64,000 bases of DNA, from positions 496,001-560,000 of the forward strand of contig KB906756.1 in NCBI GenBank assembly GCA_000381605.1, read 5' to 3'. The notes beneath the pieces were generated by a model. It was given only the letters and a program-made list of their open reading frames with translations, searched no databases and was not told where the DNA came from. The translations under genes and the position numbers were made by a program. Shown piece after piece: positions 50,315 to 58,822 of the stretch. Numbering within the stretch: position 1 is the first letter of the stretch; the number at the start of each line of letters is the position of its first letter. The DNA is from Acidobacteriaceae bacterium KBS 89 (GTDB taxonomy: Bacteria > Acidobacteriota > Terriglobia > Terriglobales > Acidobacteriaceae).

Positions 50315-51448
50315 CTACAGGTTTCCTCGTAAGGCTTGTTCCCTTTCTATGGCTTCGAAGAGGGCCTTGAAGTTGCCCTTGCCGAAGCTGCGGCTGCCCT
50401 TGCGCTGGATAATCTCATAGAAGACGGTGGGTCTGTCTTCGACTGGGCGTGTGAAGATCTGGAGCATGTAACCTTCGTTGTCGCGGTCGACGAGGATGCC
50501 TAGTTTTTCGAGATCTTCGATGGGCTCGTCGATCTTGCCGATGCGATTTTGCAGCTCGGTGTAGTAGGAGTGCGGGACTGTGAGGAAGTCGACGCCCTGC
50601 TGTTTCATTGCCGCTACGGTGGCGAGGATGTCGTTGGTGGCGAGCGCCATGTGCTGGACGCCGGGGCCCTGGTAGAAGTCGAGGTACTCTTCGATCTGGG
50701 ACTTGCGGCGGCCTTCGGCGGGCTCGTTGATGGGGAACTTGACGTAGCCGTTGCCGTTGGCCATGACCTTCGACATGAGCGCGGAGTACTCGGTGGAGAT
50801 GTCGTTGTCGTCGAAGTGCTGGTAGAGCGAAAAGCCCATGACCTTCGCGTAGAAGTCGACCCACTCGTTCATGGAGTTCCAGCCGACGTTACCGACGATG
50901 TGGTCGATGTGGAGGAGGCCCACCGGGCGGGCGATGTGGTCTTCTTTGACGGTCTGGTAGCCAGGGAAGAAGGTTCCGGTGTAGTTGGTGCGGTCGACGA
51001 AGGTGTGGATGGTGTCGCCATAGGCGGCGATGCTGGCGGTGGTGACTCGACCGTCGGCGTCGGAGAATTCCCTGGGCTCCTGGATGCTGCGGGCGCCGCG
51101 GCTGGTGGTCTCGAGCCAGGACTGGCGGGCGTCGTCGACCCAGAGGGCGATGGCATGGACTCCGTCGCCGTGCTTGTCGACGTGGCGGGCGATTTCGGAG
51201 TCGGTGCGGAGGGCGGTGGTGAGGACGAAGCGGACCTTGCCCTGCTGGAGGACGTAGCTGGCGCGATCGCGCTGGCCGGTCTCGGGCCCGGCGTAGGCAA
51301 CGAGCGACATGCCAAAGGCAGCGCGGTAGAAGTAGGCGGCCTGGCGAGCGTTGCCGACGTAGAACTCGACGTGGTCGGTGCCTTTGAGGGGAAGGAAGTC
51401 CGTGGTGCTGGATTCGTTACGGGTGAGGTTTGGTGCGTGTGTTGCCAT
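50315..51448 (-). CDS. hppD: 4-hydroxyphenylpyruvate dioxygenase
   Basis: The 377-residue protein consists of two vicinal-oxygen-chelate domains. The iron ligands lie in LLHIDHIVGNV (His), GVQHMALAT (His) and RPTVFYEIIQRKG (Glu). It converts 4-hydroxyphenylpyruvate to homogentisate. GGAG is 5 bp before ATG 51448. fahA lies upstream on the same strand with 94 bp between, so fahA-hppD is probably one unit. Homogentisate dioxygenase is not in the window. Confidence 0.95.
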   Translation of the reverse strand: MATHAPNLTRNESSTTDFLPLKGTDHVEFYVGNARQAAYFYRAAFGMSLVAYAGPETGQRDRASYVLQQGKVRFVLTTALRTDSEIARHVDKHGDGVHAIALWVDDARQSWLETTSRGARSIQEPREFSDADGRVTTASIAAYGDTIHTFVDRTNYTGTFFPGYQTVKEDHIARPVGLLHIDHIVGNVGWNSMNEWVDFYAKVMGFSLYQHFDDNDISTEYSALMSKVMANGNGYVKFPINEPAEGRRKSQIEEYLDFYQGPGVQHMALATNDILATVAAMKQQGVDFLTVPHSYYTELQNRIGKIDEPIEDLEKLGILVDRDNEGYMLQIFTRPVEDRPTVFYEIIQRKGSRSFGKGNFKALFEAIEREQALRGNL

Positions 51449-51542
51449 GGGGTCTCCGGTGACGGTTTGTTGGGCCGTCCATGCACGGTTGAGGATAGTC
51501 CACGGATGTGAGGCTTGGCTAGGTCGGCAGGGCGCGGCTGAA

Positions 51543-52847
51543 TCAGCTTGTTCGTGCGGGCAGGATCGTCCCGCGACATTCGCCGAGTCCTATCCGCGGA
51601 TGGCCGGGGGCTTCGCAGGAGCCGCGCAGGATGATCTCGTCTCCGTCGGCAAGAAAGGTGCGGCTTTCCCCGGTGGGAAGGAGAATGGGTTGCGCTCCGT
51701 TACGGGTCAGTTCGAGGAGACATCCGGCAGAGGCTTCAGGGGGGCCGGAGGTGGTGCCGGTGGCAAGAACGTCGCCGACTTGCAGATTGCAGCCGTTGCT
51801 GGTGTGGTGGGCGATGAGCTGGGCAGGAGTCCAGTAGAGATCGGAGGCGTTCGATTCGCTGAGAAGAAACGGCGCGAGTTTATTCTTCCTCATAGTGTCT
51901 GTTGAGATAAAGACTTCAAGTTTTGCATTCAGGTTTCCCTGTTGCTGGTCGGTGACCGAGTGCAGGTATGGAAGCGGTTTGGGATCTGTGGCGGGGCGTG
52001 AAGATGCCGGTGCACGGAAGGGTTCGAGCGCGACCATGGGCGTGACCCAGGGGGAGATAGAGGTTGCGAAGTTTTTTGCCAGGAAGGGACCGAGAGGTTG
52101 GTACTCCCACGACTGAATATCGCGTGCGGACCAGTCGTTGAGGAGACCGATGCCGAACAGATGCTGCGTCGCTTGCGAGATGGGAACGGAGGAGCCGATC
52201 AGGCTCGGCTGGCCAATATAAAGTGCTAGTTCCAATTCGTAATCTAATGCATTGGTAGGAATAAAGTTAGGTTGAACTTGTTCGGGCAGTGGGCGGGTCT
52301 GCCCAATCGGTCGTACAACGGGTATTCCACTGGGAATGATGGAGGAGGCACGACCGTGATAGCCGATGGGAACGTGTTTGTAGTTGGGTAGAAGCGGTTG
52401 ATCGGGACGGAAGAGTTGGCCTACACGAGTGGCGTGATAGATGGAGGCGTAGAAGTCGGTGTAGTTGGGAATGTGGATGGGGCGACCGAGGGTCGCCCCG
52501 GCGATGGAGTGGAGGGCGGCCTCGGCTGTTTGCCTGCGGTCAGCATTTACGTCGGCGTGGAGGAGCGTAGTGACGGTCTCGCGGAGGAGCGTCCAAGAGC
52601 GATGGCCGAGCGCCATGAAGGGATTCAGGATCGGGGCCTGGCAGGCTTCGATCAGAGTTGGGGGGAGAAGGCCGGACGTTGCGCATGCGTGCAGGTCGAG
52701 GAGGTGAGCGCCGATTGCGACACAGAGACGCTGCTGACCTTCGTGTTCGAAGGCTCCGTAAGGCAGGTGCGTGAGTGGGAAGTCTGTTGTGGGTTGGTTG
52801 GCTTCAGGCAGCCAGCTTTGGTGGGTCGAAGCGGTTCGCTTGGCCAT
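51543..52847 (-). CDS. fahA: Fumarylacetoacetase
   Basis: The 434-residue FAH protein has an N-terminal SH3-like domain and a catalytic domain. Key motifs are YTDFYASIYHATRVGQLFR (catalytic His and metal Asp), ALDYELELALYIG (metal Glu) and NDWSARDIQSWEYQPLGPF. It performs the last step of Phe/Tyr breakdown, giving fumarate and acetoacetate. ATG 52847 was chosen because the longer upstream frame is not family-like. Confidence 0.95.
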   Translation of the reverse strand: MAKRTASTHQSWLPEANQPTTDFPLTHLPYGAFEHEGQQRLCVAIGAHLLDLHACATSGLLPPTLIEACQAPILNPFMALGHRSWTLLRETVTTLLHADVNADRRQTAEAALHSIAGATLGRPIHIPNYTDFYASIYHATRVGQLFRPDQPLLPNYKHVPIGYHGRASSIIPSGIPVVRPIGQTRPLPEQVQPNFIPTNALDYELELALYIGQPSLIGSSVPISQATQHLFGIGLLNDWSARDIQSWEYQPLGPFLAKNFATSISPWVTPMVALEPFRAPASSRPATDPKPLPYLHSVTDQQQGNLNAKLEVFISTDTMRKNKLAPFLLSESNASDLYWTPAQLIAHHTSNGCNLQVGDVLATGTTSGPPEASAGCLLELTRNGAQPILLPTGESRTFLADGDEIILRGSCEAPGHPRIGLGECRGTILPARTS

Positions 52848-52919
52848 GAGGCATGATAGCTCCGAACGATGACGAGTCGGAAGGTCGTCACAACCCAATG
52901 GCGGATTTTACGTGCAACG

Positions 52920-52962
52920 CGAAACCGCTCGCTGAGCCATGCTGGCGCAACGAGCGGTTTCG
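52920..52962. terminator. Long perfect hairpin between the RND pump and fahA
   Basis: CGAAACCGCTCG (52920-52931) pairs perfectly over 12 bp with CGAGCGGTTTCG (52951-52962), with a 19-base loop. It begins 9 bp after the stop of the pump gene. No T-run follows on the minus strand, so it may be a weak terminator or a 3'-end stabiliser. Confidence 0.6.
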
Positions 52963-52970
52963 AGGGTGCA

Positions 52971-55900
52971 CTAGTGGGTGGTTTGCGGTGGTGGCAATTG
53001 GGCCCCGCCGGCGTGGGTTTTCGCTTTGCGGGAGAACTTCGCGAGGAAGGTCTTCAGCAGAACGTAGAGGACCGGGATGAAGAAGAGGTTGAGCACGGTT
53101 GAGAGCACCATGCCGCCGACGATGGCCGTACCGACGGAGTGGCGACCGTAGGCTCCGGCGCCGGTGGCGAAGTAGAGTGGGCCGACGCCGAGGATGAAGG
53201 CGATGGAGGTCATCAGGATTGGACGGAGGCGAAGTTCTGCGGCTTCGATCGCTGCCTGAGTGATGGTCCTGCCCTGTTCGAGGAGCTGCTCGGCGAACTC
53301 GACAATAAGGATTGAGTTTTTGGCCGAGAGGCCAATCAGCATCACGAGACCGATCTGTACGTAGACGTCATCGACAAGGCCGCGGAGGTCGACGAGGGTA
53401 AGCGCTCCGAGGATCGCCATGGGGACGGCGAGCAGGATGATGAACGGCAGCGCGAAGGATTCGTACTGGGCCGAGAGGGTTAGATAAACCACGATCAGAC
53501 CGAGACCAAAGATGATGATGGCTTTGCCGGAGGACTCGACTTCTTCAAGGGCGAGACCGGTCCAGGAGAAGGACATGCCCGGCATGTGGTTTCCGGGTTT
53601 GTTGAACAGCGCCTCCATGTTGCTTAAACCCTGGCCGGAGCTGAGACCGGGCGCCGCAGAGCCATCGATCTCCGCGGAGCGGAAGATGTTGTAGTGGTTA
53701 ATGACTTGCGGCCCCGAGGTTTCGGTGATTGAGGCGAGGTTGTCGAGGGGAATCAGCTGGCCGGAGTCGGAGCGGACGTAGTATTGGCGCAGGTCCTGTG
53801 CGTTGCGGCGATAGGGCGCATCCGCCTGGACGTAGACACGGTAGGAGCGGTTGTTGAAGTCAAAGTCGTTGACGTAGCTGGAGCCCATGAAGGTGTTGAG
53901 GGCCGCGGTGACCTGGTTGAATGGGACTCCCATAGCCTTGGCCTTCTCGCGGTCGATTGCGATGAGAAGCTGGGGGTCGTTCGAGGTAAAGGTAGTGTTC
54001 ATGCCGGTGAGGCCGGATCCGGGAGCGCGGGCCTGACCGACGAGGTTATGAGCGACGCGATCGATGTCGCCGAATGTGTTGCGGCCCGAGTCCTGCAGAA
54101 TGAACTGGAAGCCGCCGACAGTGCCGATGCCAGCGACTGCGGGAGGCTCGGCGGCGAAGGCGATACCGCCGGGAACACCGAAGAGCTTCGGCCCAACGTC
54201 AAGGACGATAGCCTTGGCAGTGTATTTTTCGCCCATTTTGGTTCGCTCGTTGATGGGTTTAAGCGGAGCGAAGATGAGGCCGGAGTTCGGCGAGCTGCCG
54301 CCTGCGAGCGAAAAGCCCATAACCGAGAAGGTACCGAAGACTCCTTCGTTTTTGCGAACCACGGCTGAAACTTTATCGGCAAAGTCTGAGGTATAGCTGA
54401 GAGATGCTCCCGGGGGCGTTTGCACGATGATGAGGAAGTAGGACTGGTCCTCCTGCGGGATGAAGGCCGTAGGGACATGTTGGTACATGAAACCTGTGGC
54501 CACTAGAGCGCAGAGGAAGATCACCACCATGACGTACCGGATGCGGACGACAAAGGTGACTACGCGTGCATAAACACGAATGATCCACTGGATCAGACGT
54601 TCGATGGGGTTCAGGATAAGGCCCATGATCCCCGTCTTCTTTCCCTCGGCGCGGAGCAGGATGGCGGCCAGAGCGGGAGAGAGGGTGAGCGCGTTGAAAG
54701 CGGAGATCGCGATGGAGAACGCGATGGTCAGCGAGAACTGCTTATAGAGAATGCCGGTGGTCCCGGGAAAGAAGCTGACCGGGATGAAGACGGAGATGAG
54801 TACGAGCGAGGTGGCGATGACGGCGCTGGTGACTTCGGCCATCGCGATACTGGTGGCTTCGTGTGCATCCGAAGAGACTGTCTCCATACCCCGGGCGGAG
54901 CCAACCGACTTCGAATGGTCGAGGACATCGGGAGCATAGGGATCTGGTTCGGTCAGCTCGGAGCGAGGCGGGATAACGGCGCTGCCGGAGAGATGGCGTT
55001 GAACGTTCTCGATAACGACGATCGCGTCGTCGACGACGAGGCCGGTCGCGAGCGTAATGCCGAAGAGAGTCAGAGAATTAATGCTGAAGCCGAATATCTT
55101 GATGAAGGCAAAGGTGCCGATGAGTGATACAGGAATCGTGACGGCCGGGATGATTGTGGCACGCCAGTCCTGCAGGAAGAGAAAGATGACGATGATGACG
55201 ATGATGATCGCTTCACCGATTGTCCTGACGACTTCGTCGACGGACTCACTGATAACCAGGGTGGTGTCGACGGCGATGACGCCCTGAAGACCGGGCGGAT
55301 AGGATTTCTCGAGCTCTTTTAGAACGGCGCGGCAGCGTTTGTCTACGTCGAGAGCGTTGGCGTTAGAAAGTTGCAAAACGCCAACACCGACGGCATCGCC
55401 GCCTTCGAAGCTGGCACCGGTGAACTTGAGACTCGTGTTGTAGGTTTCAGCACCAATCTCGGCGCGGCCAACGTCTTTGATCAGGACAATTCCCCCGCCG
55501 TTGGCACTGTTTTTGATGATGATGTTCTCGAACTGTCTTGGATCGGTAAGGCGGCCAACGACGCGGACTGCCATCTGAAATTGCTGTTTCGGATCGGAGG
55601 GTTGTTGACCGAGCTGACCTGCGGCGACCTCTACGTTTTGTTCCGAGAGCGCATTCGTGACGTCAAGAGCGGTGAGGCCGCGAGCTGCGAGGCGGCTTGG
55701 ATCGAGCCAGAGACGCATTGCATACTTACGTTCACCGAAGATGATGACGTCGCCGACGCCAGGGACGCGCTTGAGCGCATCCTTGATATAGACGTCGATG
55801 TAGTTGGAGATGAAGGCAGGCGAAAGCGATTTATCCGGTGAGATGAATCCGGCGGCGAGAACAAAGTTCGAATTCGCCTTAGTGATGGTGATGCCGGTGT

Positions 55901-56273
55901 TGTTGACTACTGCGGGCAGACGCCCCTGAACTGAGGCGACCCGGTTCTGCACGTCGACAGCAGCGATGTTCAGGTCATAGCCCGTCTGGAATGTGACGGT
56001 GATGGCCGAGGTACCGTCGTTGGAGCTGGTGGAGCTCATGTACCGCATGCCCTCGACGCCGTTGATGGACTGCTCGAGAATGATGGTGACGGCGGACTCG
56101 ACGTCCTTCGAGTTGGCTCCGATGTAGTTGCTGGTGACGACGACCTGCGGCGGCGCGAGGGTCGGATAGAGCGAGATGGGTAGAGTCGGGATACAGACGG
56201 CGCCGGCGAGCACGATGAGAAGAGCGCAGACCGTGGCGAAGATCGGGCGACGAATAAAAAAATCTACGAACAA
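52971..56273 (-). CDS. RND multidrug efflux transporter (HAE1/AcrB type)
   Basis: The 1100-residue inner-membrane pump has the family N-terminus (FFIRRPIFATVCALLIVLAG). The proton-relay Asp pair is in GLVVDDAIVVIENV, and two large periplasmic loops are present. It is somewhat longer than AcrB (1049), with an insertion after the DD motif (about 440-480). The TTG start is supported by AGAGG 4-5 bp upstream. The adaptor gene lies 94 bp upstream on the same strand. No outer-membrane TolC-like gene is adjacent. Confidence 0.95.
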   Translation of the reverse strand: MFVDFFIRRPIFATVCALLIVLAGAVCIPTLPISLYPTLAPPQVVVTSNYIGANSKDVESAVTIILEQSINGVEGMRYMSSTSSNDGTSAITVTFQTGYDLNIAAVDVQNRVASVQGRLPAVVNNTGITITKANSNFVLAAGFISPDKSLSPAFISNYIDVYIKDALKRVPGVGDVIIFGERKYAMRLWLDPSRLAARGLTALDVTNALSEQNVEVAAGQLGQQPSDPKQQFQMAVRVVGRLTDPRQFENIIIKNSANGGGIVLIKDVGRAEIGAETYNTSLKFTGASFEGGDAVGVGVLQLSNANALDVDKRCRAVLKELEKSYPPGLQGVIAVDTTLVISESVDEVVRTIGEAIIIVIIVIFLFLQDWRATIIPAVTIPVSLIGTFAFIKIFGFSINSLTLFGITLATGLVVDDAIVVIENVQRHLSGSAVIPPRSELTEPDPYAPDVLDHSKSVGSARGMETVSSDAHEATSIAMAEVTSAVIATSLVLISVFIPVSFFPGTTGILYKQFSLTIAFSIAISAFNALTLSPALAAILLRAEGKKTGIMGLILNPIERLIQWIIRVYARVVTFVVRIRYVMVVIFLCALVATGFMYQHVPTAFIPQEDQSYFLIIVQTPPGASLSYTSDFADKVSAVVRKNEGVFGTFSVMGFSLAGGSSPNSGLIFAPLKPINERTKMGEKYTAKAIVLDVGPKLFGVPGGIAFAAEPPAVAGIGTVGGFQFILQDSGRNTFGDIDRVAHNLVGQARAPGSGLTGMNTTFTSNDPQLLIAIDREKAKAMGVPFNQVTAALNTFMGSSYVNDFDFNNRSYRVYVQADAPYRRNAQDLRQYYVRSDSGQLIPLDNLASITETSGPQVINHYNIFRSAEIDGSAAPGLSSGQGLSNMEALFNKPGNHMPGMSFSWTGLALEEVESSGKAIIIFGLGLIVVYLTLSAQYESFALPFIILLAVPMAILGALTLVDLRGLVDDVYVQIGLVMLIGLSAKNSILIVEFAEQLLEQGRTITQAAIEAAELRLRPILMTSIAFILGVGPLYFATGAGAYGRHSVGTAIVGGMVLSTVLNLFFIPVLYVLLKTFLAKFSRKAKTHAGGAQLPPPQTTH

Positions 56274-56367
56274 GGTGACCTCTGGCCGGGGCGGCTGGCC
56301 CGGGAGATGGAACGAAAGACGATGCGGAGGCGACTAGGACTCCGCAGGAACGGGTGAAGACTCTGAT

Positions 56368-57459
56368 TTAGCCCAGAGGCTTGACCGGTGCACCTTCCTG
56401 CAAAAACTGCAGACCGGAGGTGATGACTTTGTCACCGGGCTTTAGGCCACCAAGGACGGGATAGGTGTTGCCGACGGTCTCGCCTAGTGTGACGGGCACC
56501 TGATGGGCGATGAATCCGTCGCCTTTAGGGGCTGCAAGGTAGACAAATGTCTGACCGCCAACCAGGCTTACTGCGAGGACGGGAACCACCGGCGCCGGCG
56601 CAGTACTCCAGGTAACGCGCGCCCTGACCAGCTGCTGGTTGCGAAGGAGCTCTGCCGTACGTGGAATTTCGGCCTTGGCGAGAATGCTCTGCAGGCCATT
56701 GTCTACCTGCGGGGAGAGGAAGCTGATCCTCGATTTGACAAGCGACTTGCCTGACGTGTCGAGAATCTCTACCGGCAGGCCCTGACGAACCAGCCCGGCC
56801 CGCTCCGTGGGGATGTAGATGTAAGCTTCAAGGTCGGCGTTTTCGTCCACCGTGGTGAGCAGTGTAGTGGGAGAGACATAGTCGCCAAGGTGCACGGGGA
56901 CATCGCCAACGATGCCGCTAAAGGGCGCGCGAATGTCGTAGTAGGCGAGTTGCTGTCTTTGGGTGTCGCTGAGGGCCGCGTTGGCGTCGAGGTCGGCTTT
57001 GGCATTCTGATAGGCCTGCGTGGCCTGATCGAAGGCGTCACGTGAGACAACACCGGATTCGTAGAGCTTGCGCTGGCGTTCGACCTGAATCTCCGTGTAG
57101 TCGTAGAGGGCCTTCTTCTGCGCCTGAGTTCCCTGCTGCGACTGGACCGTCGCCATCTGCTTCAGCGGGTCGATGCGCATGAGGACCTGACCGGCCTTGA
57201 CGAGGTCTCCGGACTTCACAAATATCTTGACCAGGTTGCCGTCGACCTGAGGCTGCATGGTGGCCGAGCGGCGGCTCTTGATCGTGGCGACATAGGTGTC
57301 GGAGTTCGGAACCGGCGACAACGTAACCGGCGCGACCTGCACGGGCATTGCTTGAGGCGGCGGCGTCGGAGGAGGAGCCGATTTGCAGCCTGCAACGAGA
57401 CATGCAGCCGCGACGATAAACGAGGGAAGAACGCGGCGAGTGTTCACATTCAATGGCAC
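56368..57459 (-). CDS. RND periplasmic adaptor lipoprotein
   Basis: The 363-residue MexA/AcrA-like protein has a lipobox (LVAGC, Cys near residue 25). A Pro-rich linker, a biotinyl-lipoyl-like barrel (VDGNLVKIFVKSGDLVKAGQVLMRIDP), a helical hairpin (about 110-165), and beta-barrel and membrane-proximal domains follow. GTG 57459 has an excellent AAGGAG 7 bp upstream. It is the first gene of the pump operon. No local repressor gene is next to it. Confidence 0.95.
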   Translation of the reverse strand: MPLNVNTRRVLPSFIVAAACLVAGCKSAPPPTPPPQAMPVQVAPVTLSPVPNSDTYVATIKSRRSATMQPQVDGNLVKIFVKSGDLVKAGQVLMRIDPLKQMATVQSQQGTQAQKKALYDYTEIQVERQRKLYESGVVSRDAFDQATQAYQNAKADLDANAALSDTQRQQLAYYDIRAPFSGIVGDVPVHLGDYVSPTTLLTTVDENADLEAYIYIPTERAGLVRQGLPVEILDTSGKSLVKSRISFLSPQVDNGLQSILAKAEIPRTAELLRNQQLVRARVTWSTAPAPVVPVLAVSLVGGQTFVYLAAPKGDGFIAHQVPVTLGETVGNTYPVLGGLKPGDKVITSGLQFLQEGAPVKPLG

Positions 57460-57701
57460 AGTACTTCTCCTTCAGATGCTTCCAAGACGATGGTTTCGAC
57501 GGTCTGCCACAGGCAGGTTCGAAGCAAATGGTGATACGTGTATCCAAGTCGTAAGGTTCTACGGGTCAATGCTTTATCTGGCACTGGTACAAGGATTTCT
57601 GTTTAGATGAAGCCACGGCCCGGAAGGGTTCGGGAATCTGCAGCTTAAAGTGATCTGGAAAGTTACTAAAACCAATCCCGCGATGAGGATATCAAGCCGC
57701 C

Positions 57702-58571
57702 TTAGGTGTCCTGATTGCGCTTTTCAGCGAATGAAAACGGGTTGAAGCTTTCGTGACGGTCGAACGCGTCGGAGTGCTCGGTCCGCTTTAACCAGTTTAT
57801 GACCAGATAAGTGAGTGGCGTGGCGATTACCTCGTAGCCCACCTTAAGGGCATAGCCGGTGGCCATGATGTTGAAAAGCGTGCGAACCGGGTAGATTCCC
57901 CCGAACGTCAGCGTAATGACGAGGACGGTGTCCACGGCCTGTCCAACAATCGTGGAACCGATCGTACGCGTCCAGAGCTTGCGTCCGTCGGTGATCAGTT
58001 TCAGCCGTGCCATCGTGTAGGAGTTTGCAAACTCGCCCGCCCAGAAGGCAATGAGACTGGCCGCAAGAATGCGTGGGATGAATCCGAAGACGGTGGCAAA
58101 GGCCTCCTGGTTCTGCCAACCTGGAGCCGACGGCAACGCGATGACAATGGCCCCGATAACATAGAGCAGCGACGTACCGAAGAATCCCAGCCAGATGGCG
58201 CGACGCGACGCTGCATAGCCGTAGACTTCGGTGAAGACGTCTCCGAAGATGTAGGTGATGGGAAAAAGCAGCACAGCGCCACTGACCGCGAACGGCCCGA
58301 TCGACCATCTGCCTACTGAAATGGGCCCGAAAAGACAGACCTTCTGCGCGATCAGGTTGGAGACCAGCAGGATGACGACGAACGCGGTCGTCAAGGCGTC
58401 AAGATACTTGTAGCCGCGAGCGGTGGAGCGCTTCGTGTCGTGTTGGATCGCGTCGAGTGGCAATGGTCTCAGTACCAGTATGCCGTGCGCCGTGAAGGTA
58501 CGGTCAGTTTTGACACCGAAGGGCCATGTTGTTAGCGTTGTTGATGGTGAGGGTGCCGCTGGGGCCGTCAT
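57702..58571 (-). CDS. YhhQ/VUT-family transporter (queuosine-precursor-type)
   Basis: The 289-residue protein has about six to seven helices and the family patterns YKYLDALTTAFVVILLVSNLIAQK and PITYIFGDVFTEVYGYAASRRAIW. YhhQ-family proteins import queuosine precursors such as preQ0. ATG 58571 gives a 54-residue extension before the homology and ends 7 bp from the tRNA-Glu gene. TTG 58463 would give a more usual 253 residues and leave the tRNA promoter free, so the start is unsettled. Confidence 0.85.
   Translation of the reverse strand: MTAPAAPSPSTTLTTWPFGVKTDRTFTAHGILVLRPLPLDAIQHDTKRSTARGYKYLDALTTAFVVILLVSNLIAQKVCLFGPISVGRWSIGPFAVSGAVLLFPITYIFGDVFTEVYGYAASRRAIWLGFFGTSLLYVIGAIVIALPSAPGWQNQEAFATVFGFIPRILAASLIAFWAGEFANSYTMARLKLITDGRKLWTRTIGSTIVGQAVDTVLVITLTFGGIYPVRTLFNIMATGYALKVGYEVIATPLTYLVINWLKRTEHSDAFDRHESFNPFSFAEKRNQDT
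58509..58538 (+). promoter_or_regulatory. Possible tRNA-Glu promoter
   Basis: TTGACA (58509-58514) is followed after 18 bp by a weak TAGCGT (58533-58538), about 40 bp before the tRNA 5' end. It overlaps the N-terminal codons of the opposite-strand transporter gene if that gene starts at 58571. Confidence 0.35.
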
Positions 58572-58578
58572 CTGCAAC

Positions 58579-58656
58579 GTCCCCGTCGTCTAGCCCGGCC
58601 CAGGACACCGCCCTTTCACGGCGATAACATGGGTTCGAATCCCATCGGGGACACCA
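58579..58656 (+). tRNA. tRNA-Glu (anticodon TTC)
   Basis: The acceptor stem is GTCCCCG (58579-58585) with CGGGGAC (58646-58652), discriminator A and encoded CCA (58654-58656). The anticodon loop CTTTCAC reads TTC. The T-arm is ATGGG-TTCGAAT-CCCAT. The outermost anticodon-stem pair is C-A (CCGCC with GGCGA), a mismatch where I would expect C-G. A decayed copy of the 3' half lies at 60596-60637. Confidence 0.93.
58628..58656 (+). mobile_element. Putative left attachment site (tRNA-Glu 3' end)
   Basis: The last 29 bases of the tRNA gene (T-arm to CCA) match 60609-60637 at 26 of 29 positions in the same orientation. tRNA 3' ends are the usual target of tyrosine integrases, which restore the tRNA on one side and leave a partial copy on the other. 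Confidence 0.55.
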
Positions 58657-58701
58657 GTTAATTCAAGCGCTTTCACATCTCGGCCACATTGACGTCATTT
58701 C

Positions 58702-58738
58702 TGGTGACTCTGTGGTGACTAAGTGAAGCCTGGTGACT
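58702..58738 (+). repeat. Three TGGTGACT direct repeats next to the tRNA (integrase-arm-like)
   Basis: TGGTGACT occurs at 58702-58709, 58713-58720 and 58731-58738, within 85 bp of the tRNA end. Clusters of such short direct repeats beside a tRNA-borne core site are typical of integrase arm-binding sites. No integrase gene remains nearby. Confidence 0.5.
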
Positions 58739-58822
58739 CCGCTGAAGAGACGTGGTCACGTCCCGCGAGCCGGTTTCTCGTTTGGCAGCTGGAAGGACAA
58801 GGGGCAAGCTGCTTGTTGGCCT

